NCBI GenBank assembly: GCA_947179325.1
Contig: CAMXAU010000008.1
Location: 39,061 to 103,060, forward strand
Direction of reading: 5' to 3'
Source of the DNA: an uncultured Bacteroidales bacterium
Lineage (GTDB): Bacteria; Bacteroidota; Bacteroidia; Bacteroidales; UBA932
Length of the DNA: 64,000 nucleotides
A model generated the notes under the pieces. The model did no database searches, was not told the DNA's origin, and saw nothing but the letters and a program-made list of their open reading frames with translations. Position numbers and translations under genes: made by a program. Position 1 is the stretch's first letter, and each line of letters begins with the position of its first letter. Positions 27,091 to 35,905 of this stretch are shown piece by piece.

Positions 27091-27110
27091 TTTAACTTTG
27101 CAAAGTTAAT
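27091..27110. promoter_or_regulatory. Palindromic divergent promoter/operator between the LuxR-type and DUF1349 genes
   Basis: TTAACTTTGCAAAGTTAA (27092-27109) is a perfect palindrome containing TAACTTTG on each strand (27093-27100 plus, 27108-27101 minus). For the plus strand, ATTG at 27069-27072 stands 20 bases upstream as a -33. It could also be a regulator site. Confidence 0.5.
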
Positions 27111-27164
27111 GATTGGTTTCAAGAAACGGTTTTGCTGTGGATGAAAATAAATTTTATAGAACAT

Positions 27165-27821
27165 ATGAATATGAAAAAGATTGTTTTGTCTTTGGCTGCA
27201 GTTATGGCAGCGGCATCTCTCTCAGCGCAGACACTGGAGAAGATGCAGTGGTTCAATGAGCCGGAATCATGGAAAATTGAAAAAGGGGAGAGGCTTGTCA
27301 TGGATGTCACTCCGCACAGCGACTACTGGCGCATATCCCATTACGGTTTTACAGTAGACGATGCGCCTTTCATGTATACCGTAAGAGGAGGGGAGTTTGA
27401 GGTGAAGGTCAAGGTTTCAGGCGAATACAAAGTGCGTTTCGACCAGGCCGGACTTATGATTCGCGCAGACAAGGAAAATTACATCAAGACCGGAATCGAA
27501 TTTGTTGACGGAAAATATAACCTCAGCACAGTTGTGACCCATGGCACGAGTGACTGGAGTGTAATCGCGCTGGACAAGCCTGTTCCGTACATATGGATAA
27601 AGGCCGTGAGAAGGCTGGATGCTGTGGAAATCTTCTACTCGTTTGATGACAAGGAATATACGATGATGCGCAACTGCTGGCTTCAGGACAATACTCCGGT
27701 TGCTGTGGGCATGATGGCCGCCTGCCCTGACGGGGAGGGGTTCAAGGCCATATTCGAGAACTTCTGCATAAAGCATCTCCCTGACGCCCGCCGTACAGAA
27801 TGGCTCAAGAACAATCAGTAA
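27165..27821 (+). CDS. Secreted DUF1349 (concanavalin A-like) protein
   Basis: The 218-residue protein has a signal peptide (ending LSAQ) and a beta-rich domain matching DUF1349: FEVKVKVSGEYKVRFDQAGL, MIRADKENYIKTGIEFVDG, then WIKAVRRLDAVEIFYSFDD. The family has a lectin-like jelly-roll fold and probably binds carbohydrate, but enzymatic activity is not established. An ATG 6 bases downstream (27171) is an equally good start. The LuxR-type gene is divergent and could regulate it. Confidence 0.85.
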   Translation: MNMKKIVLSLAAVMAAASLSAQTLEKMQWFNEPESWKIEKGERLVMDVTPHSDYWRISHYGFTVDDAPFMYTVRGGEFEVKVKVSGEYKVRFDQAGLMIRADKENYIKTGIEFVDGKYNLSTVVTHGTSDWSVIALDKPVPYIWIKAVRRLDAVEIFYSFDDKEYTMMRNCWLQDNTPVAVGMMAACPDGEGFKAIFENFCIKHLPDARRTEWLKNNQ

Positions 27822-27833
27822 AGGAAGACCGGA

Positions 27834-28625
27834 CTAAAAATTCAGTGACAGCCCGATACCGTTTCGTGTAGCACCGAGATTCAGGCTGTATTCCCGGCTG
27901 TCGGCCCTATAGTTCCTGTTGTAGTCATCAGCAATTTTGCGCAGGCCCCGCTGCCCCTTTACGAGCAGCGGGATTCCTGCTCCAAGGCATCCGGCACCTG
28001 CAATGTAGCATGCTGCGGCACCGACATATCCGCTATTGTCCTTAGTGCTTGTGGCCATAAATGAGGGATGGATATTGTTCTGCGTAAATCTGTTGAAAGA
28101 CGCAGTGCTGGCGTGCATGGCAACTCCCATGACAAGAGAGCCTGCACCAAAGCATGTCAGCAGTATTCCCCATGAGTATTTCCGCCTGGCTGACATATAC
28201 TCGGTCCCGTATAACGAATAGCCTATGTAGTCAGCTATTGCATCCCCTCTTATGCGTTCATGCCGGCAGTAATAATGCCCGTGGTGATACTCAATGCGGC
28301 AATTATTGTGCTGCGGAAGTGACGAATATGGGTATATGCCTTGGTTTGACAGGTATGGTCCTGTCTGTGCGAATATTTTTTCTGTCCCGTTTTCGAAGAC
28401 AATTTTCAGTATTTTCCAGGTCGACATCCTGTAGTCAGGTCCGTTGAGGTTGTCATATGTTTTGTAAATTATATAGTCTTCCCCGATTTCGCTGACTTTT
28501 GCTGCAATCGGCTTTGCGTCAACGGTATGTATATAGTCCTGGGCAGAAAGGAAGGCCGGGAATATAAGTCCCGCCACTAAAACCGCCATTTTCAATTTTC
28601 TGGCAATTTTGAATTGTGTCTCCAT
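27834..28625 (-). CDS. Envelope protein of unknown function (paralogue of the gene at 20867-21385)
   Basis: The 263-residue protein has an N-terminal signal helix (KMAVLVAGLIFPAFLSA) after METQFKIARK, then a domain of about 70 residues (IHTVDAKPIAAKVSEIGEDY) that reads like a bacterial Sm/Hfq-like or PEGA-type beta module. Two glycine-rich hydrophobic segments (WGILLTCFGAGSLVMGVAMH and CYIAGAGCLGAGIPLLV) follow, and it ends in LNLGATRNGIGLSLNF. The ending matches that of the protein at 20867. The frame can be extended to 28724, but the ATG at 28625 is best for export. Confidence 0.72.
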   Translation of the reverse strand: METQFKIARKLKMAVLVAGLIFPAFLSAQDYIHTVDAKPIAAKVSEIGEDYIIYKTYDNLNGPDYRMSTWKILKIVFENGTEKIFAQTGPYLSNQGIYPYSSLPQHNNCRIEYHHGHYYCRHERIRGDAIADYIGYSLYGTEYMSARRKYSWGILLTCFGAGSLVMGVAMHASTASFNRFTQNNIHPSFMATSTKDNSGYVGAAACYIAGAGCLGAGIPLLVKGQRGLRKIADDYNRNYRADSREYSLNLGATRNGIGLSLNF

Positions 28626-28775
28626 GATATAGATTCTTTGCAGTAAGTCAAAATTCATTACAGGTACGCTTATATTATGCATTCCGTTTTTTATGGAACT
28701 TATGCACATATGAACCTCAGCCATGTCACAAACTTACAAAATAATCTCAGAGGATGTCCAGGTCAGGGCGTAATT

Positions 28776-28997
28776 TTATAGTCCATTGAAGAATTCAGAC
28801 AATGTAAGCCCGTGGATGTCAAGTATCTTCAGCAATGTCTTCATTGTAATGTTTGCCCCGGTCTCGATTCTCCAGTACTGCACCCGGCTGAGGTCATTGT
28901 CCCATGCAAAATTTTCATGGCTTGTATAGCCTGCGTCAATCCGCAGTTGCCTGATTCTGTTTGCGATTGCCTGTACTCTTGGATCTTCCTGCTGCAT
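28776..28997 (-). CDS. Small XRE-family helix-turn-helix protein
   Basis: The 73-residue protein is nearly all a Cro/CI-type HTH: IANRIRQLRIDAGYTSHENF, DNDLSRVQYWRIETGANI, then TMKTLLKILDIHGLTLSEFF. Such solitary domains act as DNA-binding repressors. It lies 150 bases upstream of, and in line with, the envelope protein gene, which it might regulate. The AT-rich stretch upstream (29000-29080) contains no clear promoter on this strand. Confidence 0.82.
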   Translation of the reverse strand: MQQEDPRVQAIANRIRQLRIDAGYTSHENFAWDNDLSRVQYWRIETGANITMKTLLKILDIHGLTLSEFFNGL

Positions 28998-29080
28998 GTC
29001 AAATGAATTTGCAGCGAAATTATTTTATGTAGTCTTAAATTATTACAACATATATAATAACATCATATATGTAAATTTTA

Positions 29081-29088
29081 TATCTTTG
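29081..29088 (+). promoter_or_regulatory. Candidate -7 element for the small lipoprotein gene
   Basis: TATCTTTG, 105 bases before the ATG at 29194. No clear -33. Confidence 0.45.
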
Positions 29089-29193
29089 TGCAGTTTCTGT
29101 CCGTGTGAATGTATCCGAGGCCTCCCCGGGTGAGCCGGTGCATTTTTGAATTGTGCTGTAATTGATATATAAACATTTAAGATTTAATATTTT

Positions 29194-29541
29194 ATGAAAC
29201 GTATTTTGATGCTTTTCGCTGTTGTGATGTCAGCAATCTTCCTTTCAGGATGTTCCAAGGAACTCAAGACTTTGTCCGGGACTGTGTGGGAAAAGAATGG
29301 AACCGGTACAATTGTAACCTTGACCTTTACAGATGTCCAATGCGAATTGAGAATAGCTTCAACGCAGAATCCGTCTAATTATACTAATACTTATTATGTC
29401 TATGAATACGATTCTTCCGTTGTCATGATGTATCCGGAGGAAGACGGGAAGGCAACCGTGAGAGGAATAATCAGCGGCAATACAATGAGTGTGGTAAATA
29501 TGTCAACAGAAAAGACCATCGGTATATTCACAAAGAAGTGA
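29194..29541 (+). CDS. Small lipoprotein, function unknown
   Basis: The 115-residue protein has a lipoprotein signal (KRILMLFAVVMSAIFLSGC, lipobox LSGC). The mature part is predicted to be beta-rich (GTVWEKNGTGTIVTLTFTD ... VVMMYPEEDGKATVRGIISG), resembling the small lipocalin-like lipoproteins common in Bacteroidales. No specific family is recognised. It is a single gene followed by a strong terminator. Confidence 0.78.
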   Translation: MKRILMLFAVVMSAIFLSGCSKELKTLSGTVWEKNGTGTIVTLTFTDVQCELRIASTQNPSNYTNTYYVYEYDSSVVMMYPEEDGKATVRGIISGNTMSVVNMSTEKTIGIFTKK

Positions 29542-29611
29542 AACAATATGGAACATATGGTATATAGCCAGCCGTATGGTATGCAACCCGCTGCAAATCA
29601 GTATATACCTA

Positions 29612-29647
29612 AAAATCGCTGCTCCGAAGACAGGGCAGCGATTTTTT
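29612..29647 (+). terminator. Terminator of the small lipoprotein gene
   Basis: AAAATCGCTGC (29612-29622) pairs with GCAGCGATTTT (29635-29645), followed by more T. Confidence 0.85.
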
Positions 29648-29703
29648 TATAATAAGCCTAAGAGCCGGTAACTTACGCTCAACAGATTCAAAAACGGTGC
29701 AGA

Positions 29704-30504
29704 CTAAAACAAAGAGTTCAGGACAGCGGCGAGGCGGTAGCCGGCTACCGTAAGCCTGTCTTCAAGCATAGGTGAAAAATCATAGACAAACTGATAGGAA
29801 AGGTTTGTGCTTGAAAGATTTTCCACGTAGTCATAGATTTCAGACGCGCAGGCGGAAGTTTCGGTGAGCCACTCCTCGAATGAGCCTTTGGAGATGCTCT
29901 TGCGCTCCTTGCGTCCGGCCCTGTCGAGCTGCTCCGTCCATTCCGTATAGCTCCATTTCCTGGCAGAGTCAATCATTTTGCTGTCCCATACGGAATGAAG
30001 GCTTGTATTCTGTCCGAACCATTTCACTTTCACCCTGTTTCCTCCGAGGTCAGACAGGCGGCCTGCATGCATAGGGCAGTGCAGGTCTCCAACCATGTGG
30101 ACAATCATCATGATATAGTCTGCCTTGAGACTGTCAGACAAAGTCGAGCGGTTCTCCCTGAATTCACGTGTCAGGCTGTCAAGGGCTGTGACCACATCAC
30201 CTTTAGGGTTCTTCTGCATTGACTGGTAGGTCTGTCCTTTGTCGATATTTGCATAGTGCCATGTCTTGGTCAGGTTATGTCCGCGTTCCCATGACGGGGC
30301 GTTCTGGAGGTTGTCCATCCACGAAGAATAATAGACAATGGAATGCCCGTCAAGAATCTTGTTCAAGGCTCTCTTTGTGCGCGGAGTCAGATGTTCCTGG
30401 GCGATTGATGCCACGATGTCATGTCCCTTTTGGCCCCAGCCGAATGCCGGCATGCTGCAGAGGATCATGATGACAATTGATGTGATAGTTCTGGTTGTTT
30501 TCAT
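29704..30504 (-). CDS. Secreted S1/P1-type nuclease
   Basis: The 266-residue zinc-dependent nuclease starts with a signal peptide; the first residues of the mature protein are WGQKGHDIVA, whose Trp and His ligate zinc in this family. Other ligands are in YYSSWMDN, TWHYANID and MVHMVGDLHCPMHAG, where HxxxDxHxPxH is diagnostic. S1/P1 enzymes degrade single-stranded DNA and RNA and 3'-nucleotides and may supply phosphate or nucleosides. The gene starts 23 bases after gltX and is probably cotranscribed with it. Confidence 0.92.
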   Translation of the reverse strand: MKTTRTITSIVIMILCSMPAFGWGQKGHDIVASIAQEHLTPRTKRALNKILDGHSIVYYSSWMDNLQNAPSWERGHNLTKTWHYANIDKGQTYQSMQKNPKGDVVTALDSLTREFRENRSTLSDSLKADYIMMIVHMVGDLHCPMHAGRLSDLGGNRVKVKWFGQNTSLHSVWDSKMIDSARKWSYTEWTEQLDRAGRKERKSISKGSFEEWLTETSACASEIYDYVENLSSTNLSYQFVYDFSPMLEDRLTVAGYRLAAVLNSLF

Positions 30505-30527
30505 ATTGGGGTCGCTTTTGCGCAGCT

Positions 30528-32225
30528 TTATAGCGCCGCCTTTATATTCTTGATTCTTTCAGCAAATTCGTCGCGTCCGATAAGGGAGACAATATCAGCG
30601 ATTCCAAGTCCGCTTGACGCCCCCACGAGAGCGAGCCTCAGACAGTTCATCACCTTGCCCATAGGCCATTCGCGGCTGCGGATGAACTGCTCCACGGGAT
30701 GTTCGATGCCCTCCTTGGTGAACTCGCTGATGGCCAGTTCGCTGCCTGGTGCCGGAGCATTCTCAGCATCACCGGCTGCTGGTCCGTATGTACCTTTGCC
30801 GCTTATTATGAAATCAGCCACCTGGAGTGCCAGGCTGTAGTTCTCCTCTTTCCAGAACTTTGCTGCATCTTTTTCAGCGTAAGTTGACGGAGTCACAAAA
30901 AGATAGGATGCGATGTCCCAGAAGTCAGCAACAAATGACGCCCTTTCCTTGATAAGTGCAACAACGTTCTCGACATATTTGCGTGTGAAAATGCCGTTCT
31001 TGAAATCCGCTCCGCCAACGGTCATCTCAGAGCCTGCAGTAAGGGCGCATTTCGGGCAGTCTACCACCTGTATTCCATGCTCCTCAAGCACAGGGATGAA
31101 CAGGCCGGCAAGCTCTGCCGCGCTCTTTGTGCGCAGATATTCCTTATTGTACCACTTTGCCTTATCCGGGTTGAAACGTGCCCCGGACTTGATTACACGC
31201 TCAAGCGAGAATGCCTCGATCAGCTCGGGCGTCGTGAACAGCTCACGGTCATCTCCCGGGTTCCAGCCAAGCATTGCAAGCAGATTGACAAATGCCTCTG
31301 GGAAATATCCGTCCTCACGGTATCCGCGTGATGTCTCGCCCTCTGAGTTCACCCATTTGAGCGGGAATACCGGGAAGCCGAGACGGTCACCGTCCCTCTT
31401 GCTCAGCTTGCCTTTCCCGTCTGGCTTCAGCAGCAGCGAAAGATGTGCAAACCGCGGCATAGTGTCCTGCCATCCGAAGGCCTCATACAGCAGGTAGTGC
31501 AGAGGCAGCGATGGAAGCCACTCCTCACCGCGGATGACCTCTGTAATCTCCATAAGATGGTCATCCACAATGTTTGCGAGATGATATGTAGGCAGCTCGT
31601 CAGCCCTTTTCCACAGCACCTTATCGTCAAGTGTGTCGGTGTTTATCTCCACATGGCCGCGGATAAGGTCATCCATTTTCACCACCCTGTTCTCAGGCAT
31701 CCTGAACCTGATTGTCCAGTCTGTACGAGCCTCAAGCAAAGGCCTCCACTCGCTTTCCGGCATTGAAAGTGAGTTGCGGAGCGACATTCTCGTGATATGG
31801 TTATAGATGAAAGTCTCCTTATTCGCCTCCATCTCCGCCCTCTTGGCTGTCAGCTCCTCTGACGTGTCGAATGCATAGTAGGCATATCCCTTTTCGACCA
31901 GTTCCTCTGCATATTTGCGGTAGATGCTGCGTCTCTGGGACTGCCTGTAAGGTGCATGCGGATGCTTTTCCGATGCAGTCTCCACTACATTGCCCTCGGA
32001 GTCTACACCTTCGTCGGGTATGATTCCGCACCAGTTCAGAGCCTCAATGATATATTTCTCGGCTCCAGGCACAAATCTCTGTGAATCAGTGTCCTCAATC
32101 CTTATGATGAAGTCTCCTCCATGCTGCTTTGCATAGAGGTAGTTGTAAAGCGCCGTCCTGACTCCTCCCATGTGGAGAGGGCCTGTAGGTGACGGTGCAA
32201 ACCTTACTCTTGTCCTGCGTGTCAT
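30528..32225 (-). CDS. gltX: Glutamate--tRNA ligase
   Basis: This class I synthetase charges tRNA-Glu. The HIGH-type motif is PLHMGG at residues 16-21 after VRFAPSPTG, and the KMSKS-type motif is KLSKR at about residue 273. At 565 residues it is longer than E. coli GluRS (471). One added segment is a low-complexity stretch, GKGTYGPAAGDAENAPAPGS, in the C-terminal anticodon-binding region. A candidate promoter sits at 32261-32268, so it may be transcribed separately from the dcw cluster that ends 63 bases upstream. Confidence 0.96.
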   Translation of the reverse strand: MTRRTRVRFAPSPTGPLHMGGVRTALYNYLYAKQHGGDFIIRIEDTDSQRFVPGAEKYIIEALNWCGIIPDEGVDSEGNVVETASEKHPHAPYRQSQRRSIYRKYAEELVEKGYAYYAFDTSEELTAKRAEMEANKETFIYNHITRMSLRNSLSMPESEWRPLLEARTDWTIRFRMPENRVVKMDDLIRGHVEINTDTLDDKVLWKRADELPTYHLANIVDDHLMEITEVIRGEEWLPSLPLHYLLYEAFGWQDTMPRFAHLSLLLKPDGKGKLSKRDGDRLGFPVFPLKWVNSEGETSRGYREDGYFPEAFVNLLAMLGWNPGDDRELFTTPELIEAFSLERVIKSGARFNPDKAKWYNKEYLRTKSAAELAGLFIPVLEEHGIQVVDCPKCALTAGSEMTVGGADFKNGIFTRKYVENVVALIKERASFVADFWDIASYLFVTPSTYAEKDAAKFWKEENYSLALQVADFIISGKGTYGPAAGDAENAPAPGSELAISEFTKEGIEHPVEQFIRSREWPMGKVMNCLRLALVGASSGLGIADIVSLIGRDEFAERIKNIKAAL

Positions 32226-32260
32226 ATATTAGAACCTTTTATCCTTGTCAAAAAATCGCG

Positions 32261-32268
32261 CAAAGATA
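32261..32268 (-). promoter_or_regulatory. Candidate -7 element for gltX
   Basis: Minus-strand TATCTTTG, 36 bases before the gltX ATG in the ftsZ-gltX gap. Confidence 0.5.
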
Positions 32269-32287
32269 AACAATTTAATGTTAATTG

Positions 32288-33562
32288 CTAATTGTTTATA
32301 TTCTGCATGTGCCCGGACCTTGAAGGTACAGCGCGCCTGATGGCAGTGACGTTCTCTATCTGGCTGCGGTCCTGGCCGTGCTCAACGGCCATAATCGGCC
32401 TGTTTTCATCTGTGAAATGGAATTTCCTGACATTGGCGGTGGCATTGTATCCGATCTTTATGCTGTCAGGAGGTTCAGGAAGCTCAATCTCGCCGTTGTT
32501 CTCCATGTCCTTGCTGTATGTGAATGTCTCATCAATCATTATGAAATTGCCGATATTCTCTTTAGGGCCAAGTATCTTGTTCATCTTGAAGCCTGTGGCG
32601 ATGACTGTTATGTTGACCTTGTCTCCGGTGTCAGGATTGTCATCCCATACGATTCCACGCTTGAAGTTGTTGGCGTTCCCGGTGTAGGTATTGATGAGGG
32701 TGTTGATTTCTTTCAGCTCATCCATAAGGAGACCGTGCTCGTTCCTTCCTGCGGTGATGTTCAGAAGGACATTCTTTGATGTCTTCAGGTCATAGTCATT
32801 CAGCAGGGGAGACTCCATGGCCTGCTTCACCGCGTCCTCGAGCCTGTTCTCGCCTGTCCCAGTCCCGCAGCCCATGAGGGCCATGCCGCTGTCACGCATC
32901 ATCTTCTGTACATCCTTGAGGTCCACATTGATGTACCCTGGCTTCTTGATTATCTCTGTGATGCCCCTTATTGCGGTGGCAAGGATTTCATCGGCCTTTG
33001 GGAATGCCTCATGTGACAGCAGGTTGCCATAACATTCATATAGTTTCTCATTGTTGATTATGAGCAGGCTGTCAACCGTCTTTTCAAGTTCCTTGATGCC
33101 CTCGATTGCCTTGGACATGGATTCATTCCCCTCATTCTCGAAAGGGATTGTCACCACACCTATTGTGAGGATGCCTCTCTTCTTTGCCATATTTGCGATG
33201 ACGGGGGCGGCGCCGGTTCCTGTTCCTCCACCCATGCCGGCAGTGACAAACAGGATTTCAGTGTCGGTGCTGAATATCGCCTCCTCGATCTTTTCCTGGC
33301 TCTCAAGTGCGGCATTTCTTCCTGCAATCGGGTCTGTACCTGCGCCATGGCCTTCCCCAAGCTGTACCTTTACCGGTACATTGCTTGTCGTCAGGGCCTG
33401 CGAGTCAGTGTTGCAGACGATGAAAATACATCCCTTGATCTGCTGGTTGTACATGTATGTCACAGCATTGCAGCCACCGCCGCCTACACCTATGACCTTT
33501 ATTATAGAGTCATCTGGAATCCAGTCTGAAGGTGCTACCATATCTATATAGTTGTCTTCCAT
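32288..33562 (-). CDS. ftsZ: Cell division GTPase FtsZ
   Basis: FtsZ polymerises into the division ring. The N-terminal IKVIGVGGGGCNAV, the tubulin signature GGGTGTGAAP at about residues 111-120 and the T7 loop region with NVDLKDVQKMM are present. The length is 424 residues. The GTPase core is followed by only about 90 residues. The C-terminus ends in RRAVPSRSGHMQNINN, and I do not see an obvious conserved hydrophobic peptide of the IPxFLR type used to bind FtsA. It is the last gene of the dcw cluster, 59 bases after ftsA. Confidence 0.97.
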   Translation of the reverse strand: MEDNYIDMVAPSDWIPDDSIIKVIGVGGGGCNAVTYMYNQQIKGCIFIVCNTDSQALTTSNVPVKVQLGEGHGAGTDPIAGRNAALESQEKIEEAIFSTDTEILFVTAGMGGGTGTGAAPVIANMAKKRGILTIGVVTIPFENEGNESMSKAIEGIKELEKTVDSLLIINNEKLYECYGNLLSHEAFPKADEILATAIRGITEIIKKPGYINVDLKDVQKMMRDSGMALMGCGTGTGENRLEDAVKQAMESPLLNDYDLKTSKNVLLNITAGRNEHGLLMDELKEINTLINTYTGNANNFKRGIVWDDNPDTGDKVNITVIATGFKMNKILGPKENIGNFIMIDETFTYSKDMENNGEIELPEPPDSIKIGYNATANVRKFHFTDENRPIMAVEHGQDRSQIENVTAIRRAVPSRSGHMQNINN

Positions 33563-33621
33563 AATCTGTCTTTTGTTTTGCCCGGAGCGGTCGCGTAAGG
33601 CTCCGGAAGGTTTCCGTGTGT

Positions 33622-35097
33622 CTATACTTCTGGCTTGCTTATGTTTTCGTACAAGTCTTCAAGGCTCTTGCCAACATTCTGTCTGATCTTTTCCCCGAAC
33701 AGGCCGAACCATTTCACTTTAGGGGCATTTTTCTTCCGCTCTTCCTCCTCTGCTCTCTTTCTGCTCTCTGCCTCTTTTCTTCTCTTTTCCCCCTCTTCTT
33801 TTCTCCTCTTCTCCTCTTCGCTGATTTCATCGAACTCCATCCCCAGGTCCCCCGTCTCTCCAGTTGCTGGAGGTTCTGGTGAATGTTCTTCAGCAGTCTC
33901 CTCCGGTACCGGTCCGTTTGCTGAATGGCAGCAGTTGAGGGCAGGCTCTCCCTTTGCGCAGAGCAGCATCCCTATGGAAGTCGCTGCACCTGTCCCGAAT
34001 ACACCCTCGCAGTCTGATGTGAAGAACATTGATCTCGGATAGCCGGTACGCACGTTGTATCCGGACATTTCCTTGATCAGGTTTCCGCAGTTTGTAAGGT
34101 TAGCCCCTCCTCCTGTTATGACAATGCCGCTGTTGAGGTTGTCTGCAAATCCGCTCTGCTCTATCTCGTACAATATGGCATTGACGATCTCCTGTGTCCT
34201 TGCAGTGATGATTTCCGACAGGTACTGGACAGGAAGGCGCTTTGCCGGGACGCTGTTTATGTAAAGTATCTTCTCGCTCATGTTCTGCAGCCTGTCAGGC
34301 ATGCATGCACCGTAGGCCAGCTTTATGTTTTCCGCGAGGACGTCAGGAATGGAGGCTTCAGACTTTATGTCCTTGCTTATCAGCTTTCCGCCGAAAGGAA
34401 TCGAGGCGTAATGCCTCATGATTCCTCCGTAATAGACTGCTACAGATGTGACTCCACCTCCGAAATCGATCAGGGCGACACCGTTGTCTATCTCGGATTC
34501 CCTGAGTACCGCCTTTGCGGTCGTGTCGGGGGTGAAATACTTGCGTGCCACGGAAATCCTTATCATGTCAAACGTAAGGTCAATGTCCTCAAGCGGTTTC
34601 CTCTTTCCGATGAACAGCTTGAAGTTACCTTCGATCTTGTCGCTTGCCATTCCGATTATGTCGTCTTCGACAAGCTGGAACTCCTCCCCGTTGGAGAAAG
34701 ACTGTGCCACAGCCCCGAGGAGAATCTCCGACTGCCTGTCCTCCATAGGATATGTGTCCATGGCAATCTCCTTGAAGTTCCTGACTTCCTCCTCTGTAAT
34801 GCATTCTTTGGGATTCCTTTCTGCAACCATCTGCGCTGTATCCTGGCTGACCTGGAATCTTGGCATGCCTACCACGACCTGCGTGATCTTCATGCCCAGT
34901 TCCTCTTCGGCCTCCCTGACTGCGACTTCCAGCACATTGGCAACTTTCTTAGGCGCGAAGACCTTGCTGTCGCGTATGCCGTCGGAATTATGTTCCCTGA
35001 AATAGATGACCTGCATGTTGTCGCCCTCAATCTTTGCCACGGTAACGGCAAATTTCGAGCTTCCAAGGTCAATGGCAACTATGTGTCTCTCATCCAT
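33622..35097 (-). CDS. ftsA: Cell division protein FtsA with long charged C-terminal linker
   Basis: FtsA is an actin-like ATPase that tethers FtsZ to the membrane. The actin-fold phosphate loop is HIVAIDLGSSKFAV at the N-terminus, with ALIDFGGGVTSVAVYYGG and GIVITGGGANL further on. The 491-residue protein ends with a run of about 50 Lys/Arg/Glu-rich residues likely to form a helix, then KVKWFGLFGEKI and a final amphipathic stretch, the probable membrane anchor. The open frame begins 27 bases upstream, but GGAGG at 35109-35105 decides the start at 35097. Confidence 0.96.
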   Translation of the reverse strand: MDERHIVAIDLGSSKFAVTVAKIEGDNMQVIYFREHNSDGIRDSKVFAPKKVANVLEVAVREAEEELGMKITQVVVGMPRFQVSQDTAQMVAERNPKECITEEEVRNFKEIAMDTYPMEDRQSEILLGAVAQSFSNGEEFQLVEDDIIGMASDKIEGNFKLFIGKRKPLEDIDLTFDMIRISVARKYFTPDTTAKAVLRESEIDNGVALIDFGGGVTSVAVYYGGIMRHYASIPFGGKLISKDIKSEASIPDVLAENIKLAYGACMPDRLQNMSEKILYINSVPAKRLPVQYLSEIITARTQEIVNAILYEIEQSGFADNLNSGIVITGGGANLTNCGNLIKEMSGYNVRTGYPRSMFFTSDCEGVFGTGAATSIGMLLCAKGEPALNCCHSANGPVPEETAEEHSPEPPATGETGDLGMEFDEISEEEKRRKEEGEKRRKEAESRKRAEEEERKKNAPKVKWFGLFGEKIRQNVGKSLEDLYENISKPEV

Positions 35098-35111
35098 ATT
35101 TTTACCTCCTT

Positions 35112-35894
35112 TTACTTCCTGCATATAACCTGTCCGTCATATTTTACGTTGACGCTTGAATATGTCCCGCTTCCTTTTTCCGGGACAATCTCGGAATAGT
35201 AGTATCTTATTCTCTTGAATTTAATGTCAATGTTGTCCGGGCTGCCGAAGATGAACTTCTCCCTGCCTTCCACCGGGTAGATGACGATGTCACCGTTGCC
35301 GAGGACGCTCATCCGCGCTATCTTTCCTGACAGCCAGCTGTGCCCGTCGATGTAGCTTATCATGCCGAGTATCCCGTCCAGCCATTTCTTTTCCTCCTGG
35401 CTGCCGGCCTCGCCTTTATATCCGCTGTCTGCCCTCAGCGGCACATTCCCGTCAATGTAAAGTATGTCATCCGGGTTGTGCCTCTGCAGCGGGAAGAGGT
35501 AGCCGTCAGCGTCTGAATAGAAGCCTCCGCCGTTTTTCCTGAACTGGACAACAGGCGTGCGCTGCGTGACCTCAATGTTGAGCAGGCCGTCACGTGTCAT
35601 GTAGGCCTCACTCTTGAGCACTGCGCTTTTGCTGTCTATCGCGCGCTCTATCTTCACAAGGTCAATCTCTCCTGCCTTCATGCCGATGTATCCGATTTTC
35701 TCCATGTCAAGATAGGACTTCACATCCTCGCGTGTCACAAAACGGTTCCTGAGGCTGTCCCTGATGACAATATTCAGGCCTGAGCAGCTTGTCCCATGAC
35801 GTTTTGCTGCGCCAGCGCCAAGCGTTGCGGCCATATATATGGTCACAACGGAGGCGAAGACTATCGCCATGATATATCTGGCAGCGGCTTTCAT
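35112..35894 (-). CDS. ftsQ: Cell division protein FtsQ/DivIB
   Basis: This bitopic membrane protein has a short cytoplasmic N-terminus, one transmembrane helix (YIMAIVFASVVTIYMAATLG) and a periplasmic part of about 230 residues. It includes a POTRA-like segment (RFVTREDVKSYLDMEKIGY) and the FtsQ/DivIB beta domain (VLKSEAYMTRDGLLNIEVTQ). Sequence conservation is low across the family, so position between murC and ftsA is a strong part of the assignment. It links FtsL and the septal synthase to the early ring. Confidence 0.9.
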   Translation of the reverse strand: MKAAARYIMAIVFASVVTIYMAATLGAGAAKRHGTSCSGLNIVIRDSLRNRFVTREDVKSYLDMEKIGYIGMKAGEIDLVKIERAIDSKSAVLKSEAYMTRDGLLNIEVTQRTPVVQFRKNGGGFYSDADGYLFPLQRHNPDDILYIDGNVPLRADSGYKGEAGSQEEKKWLDGILGMISYIDGHSWLSGKIARMSVLGNGDIVIYPVEGREKFIFGSPDNIDIKFKRIRYYYSEIVPEKGSGTYSSVNVKYDGQVICRK

Positions 35895-35905
35895 GTCCTT
35901 TAGTT

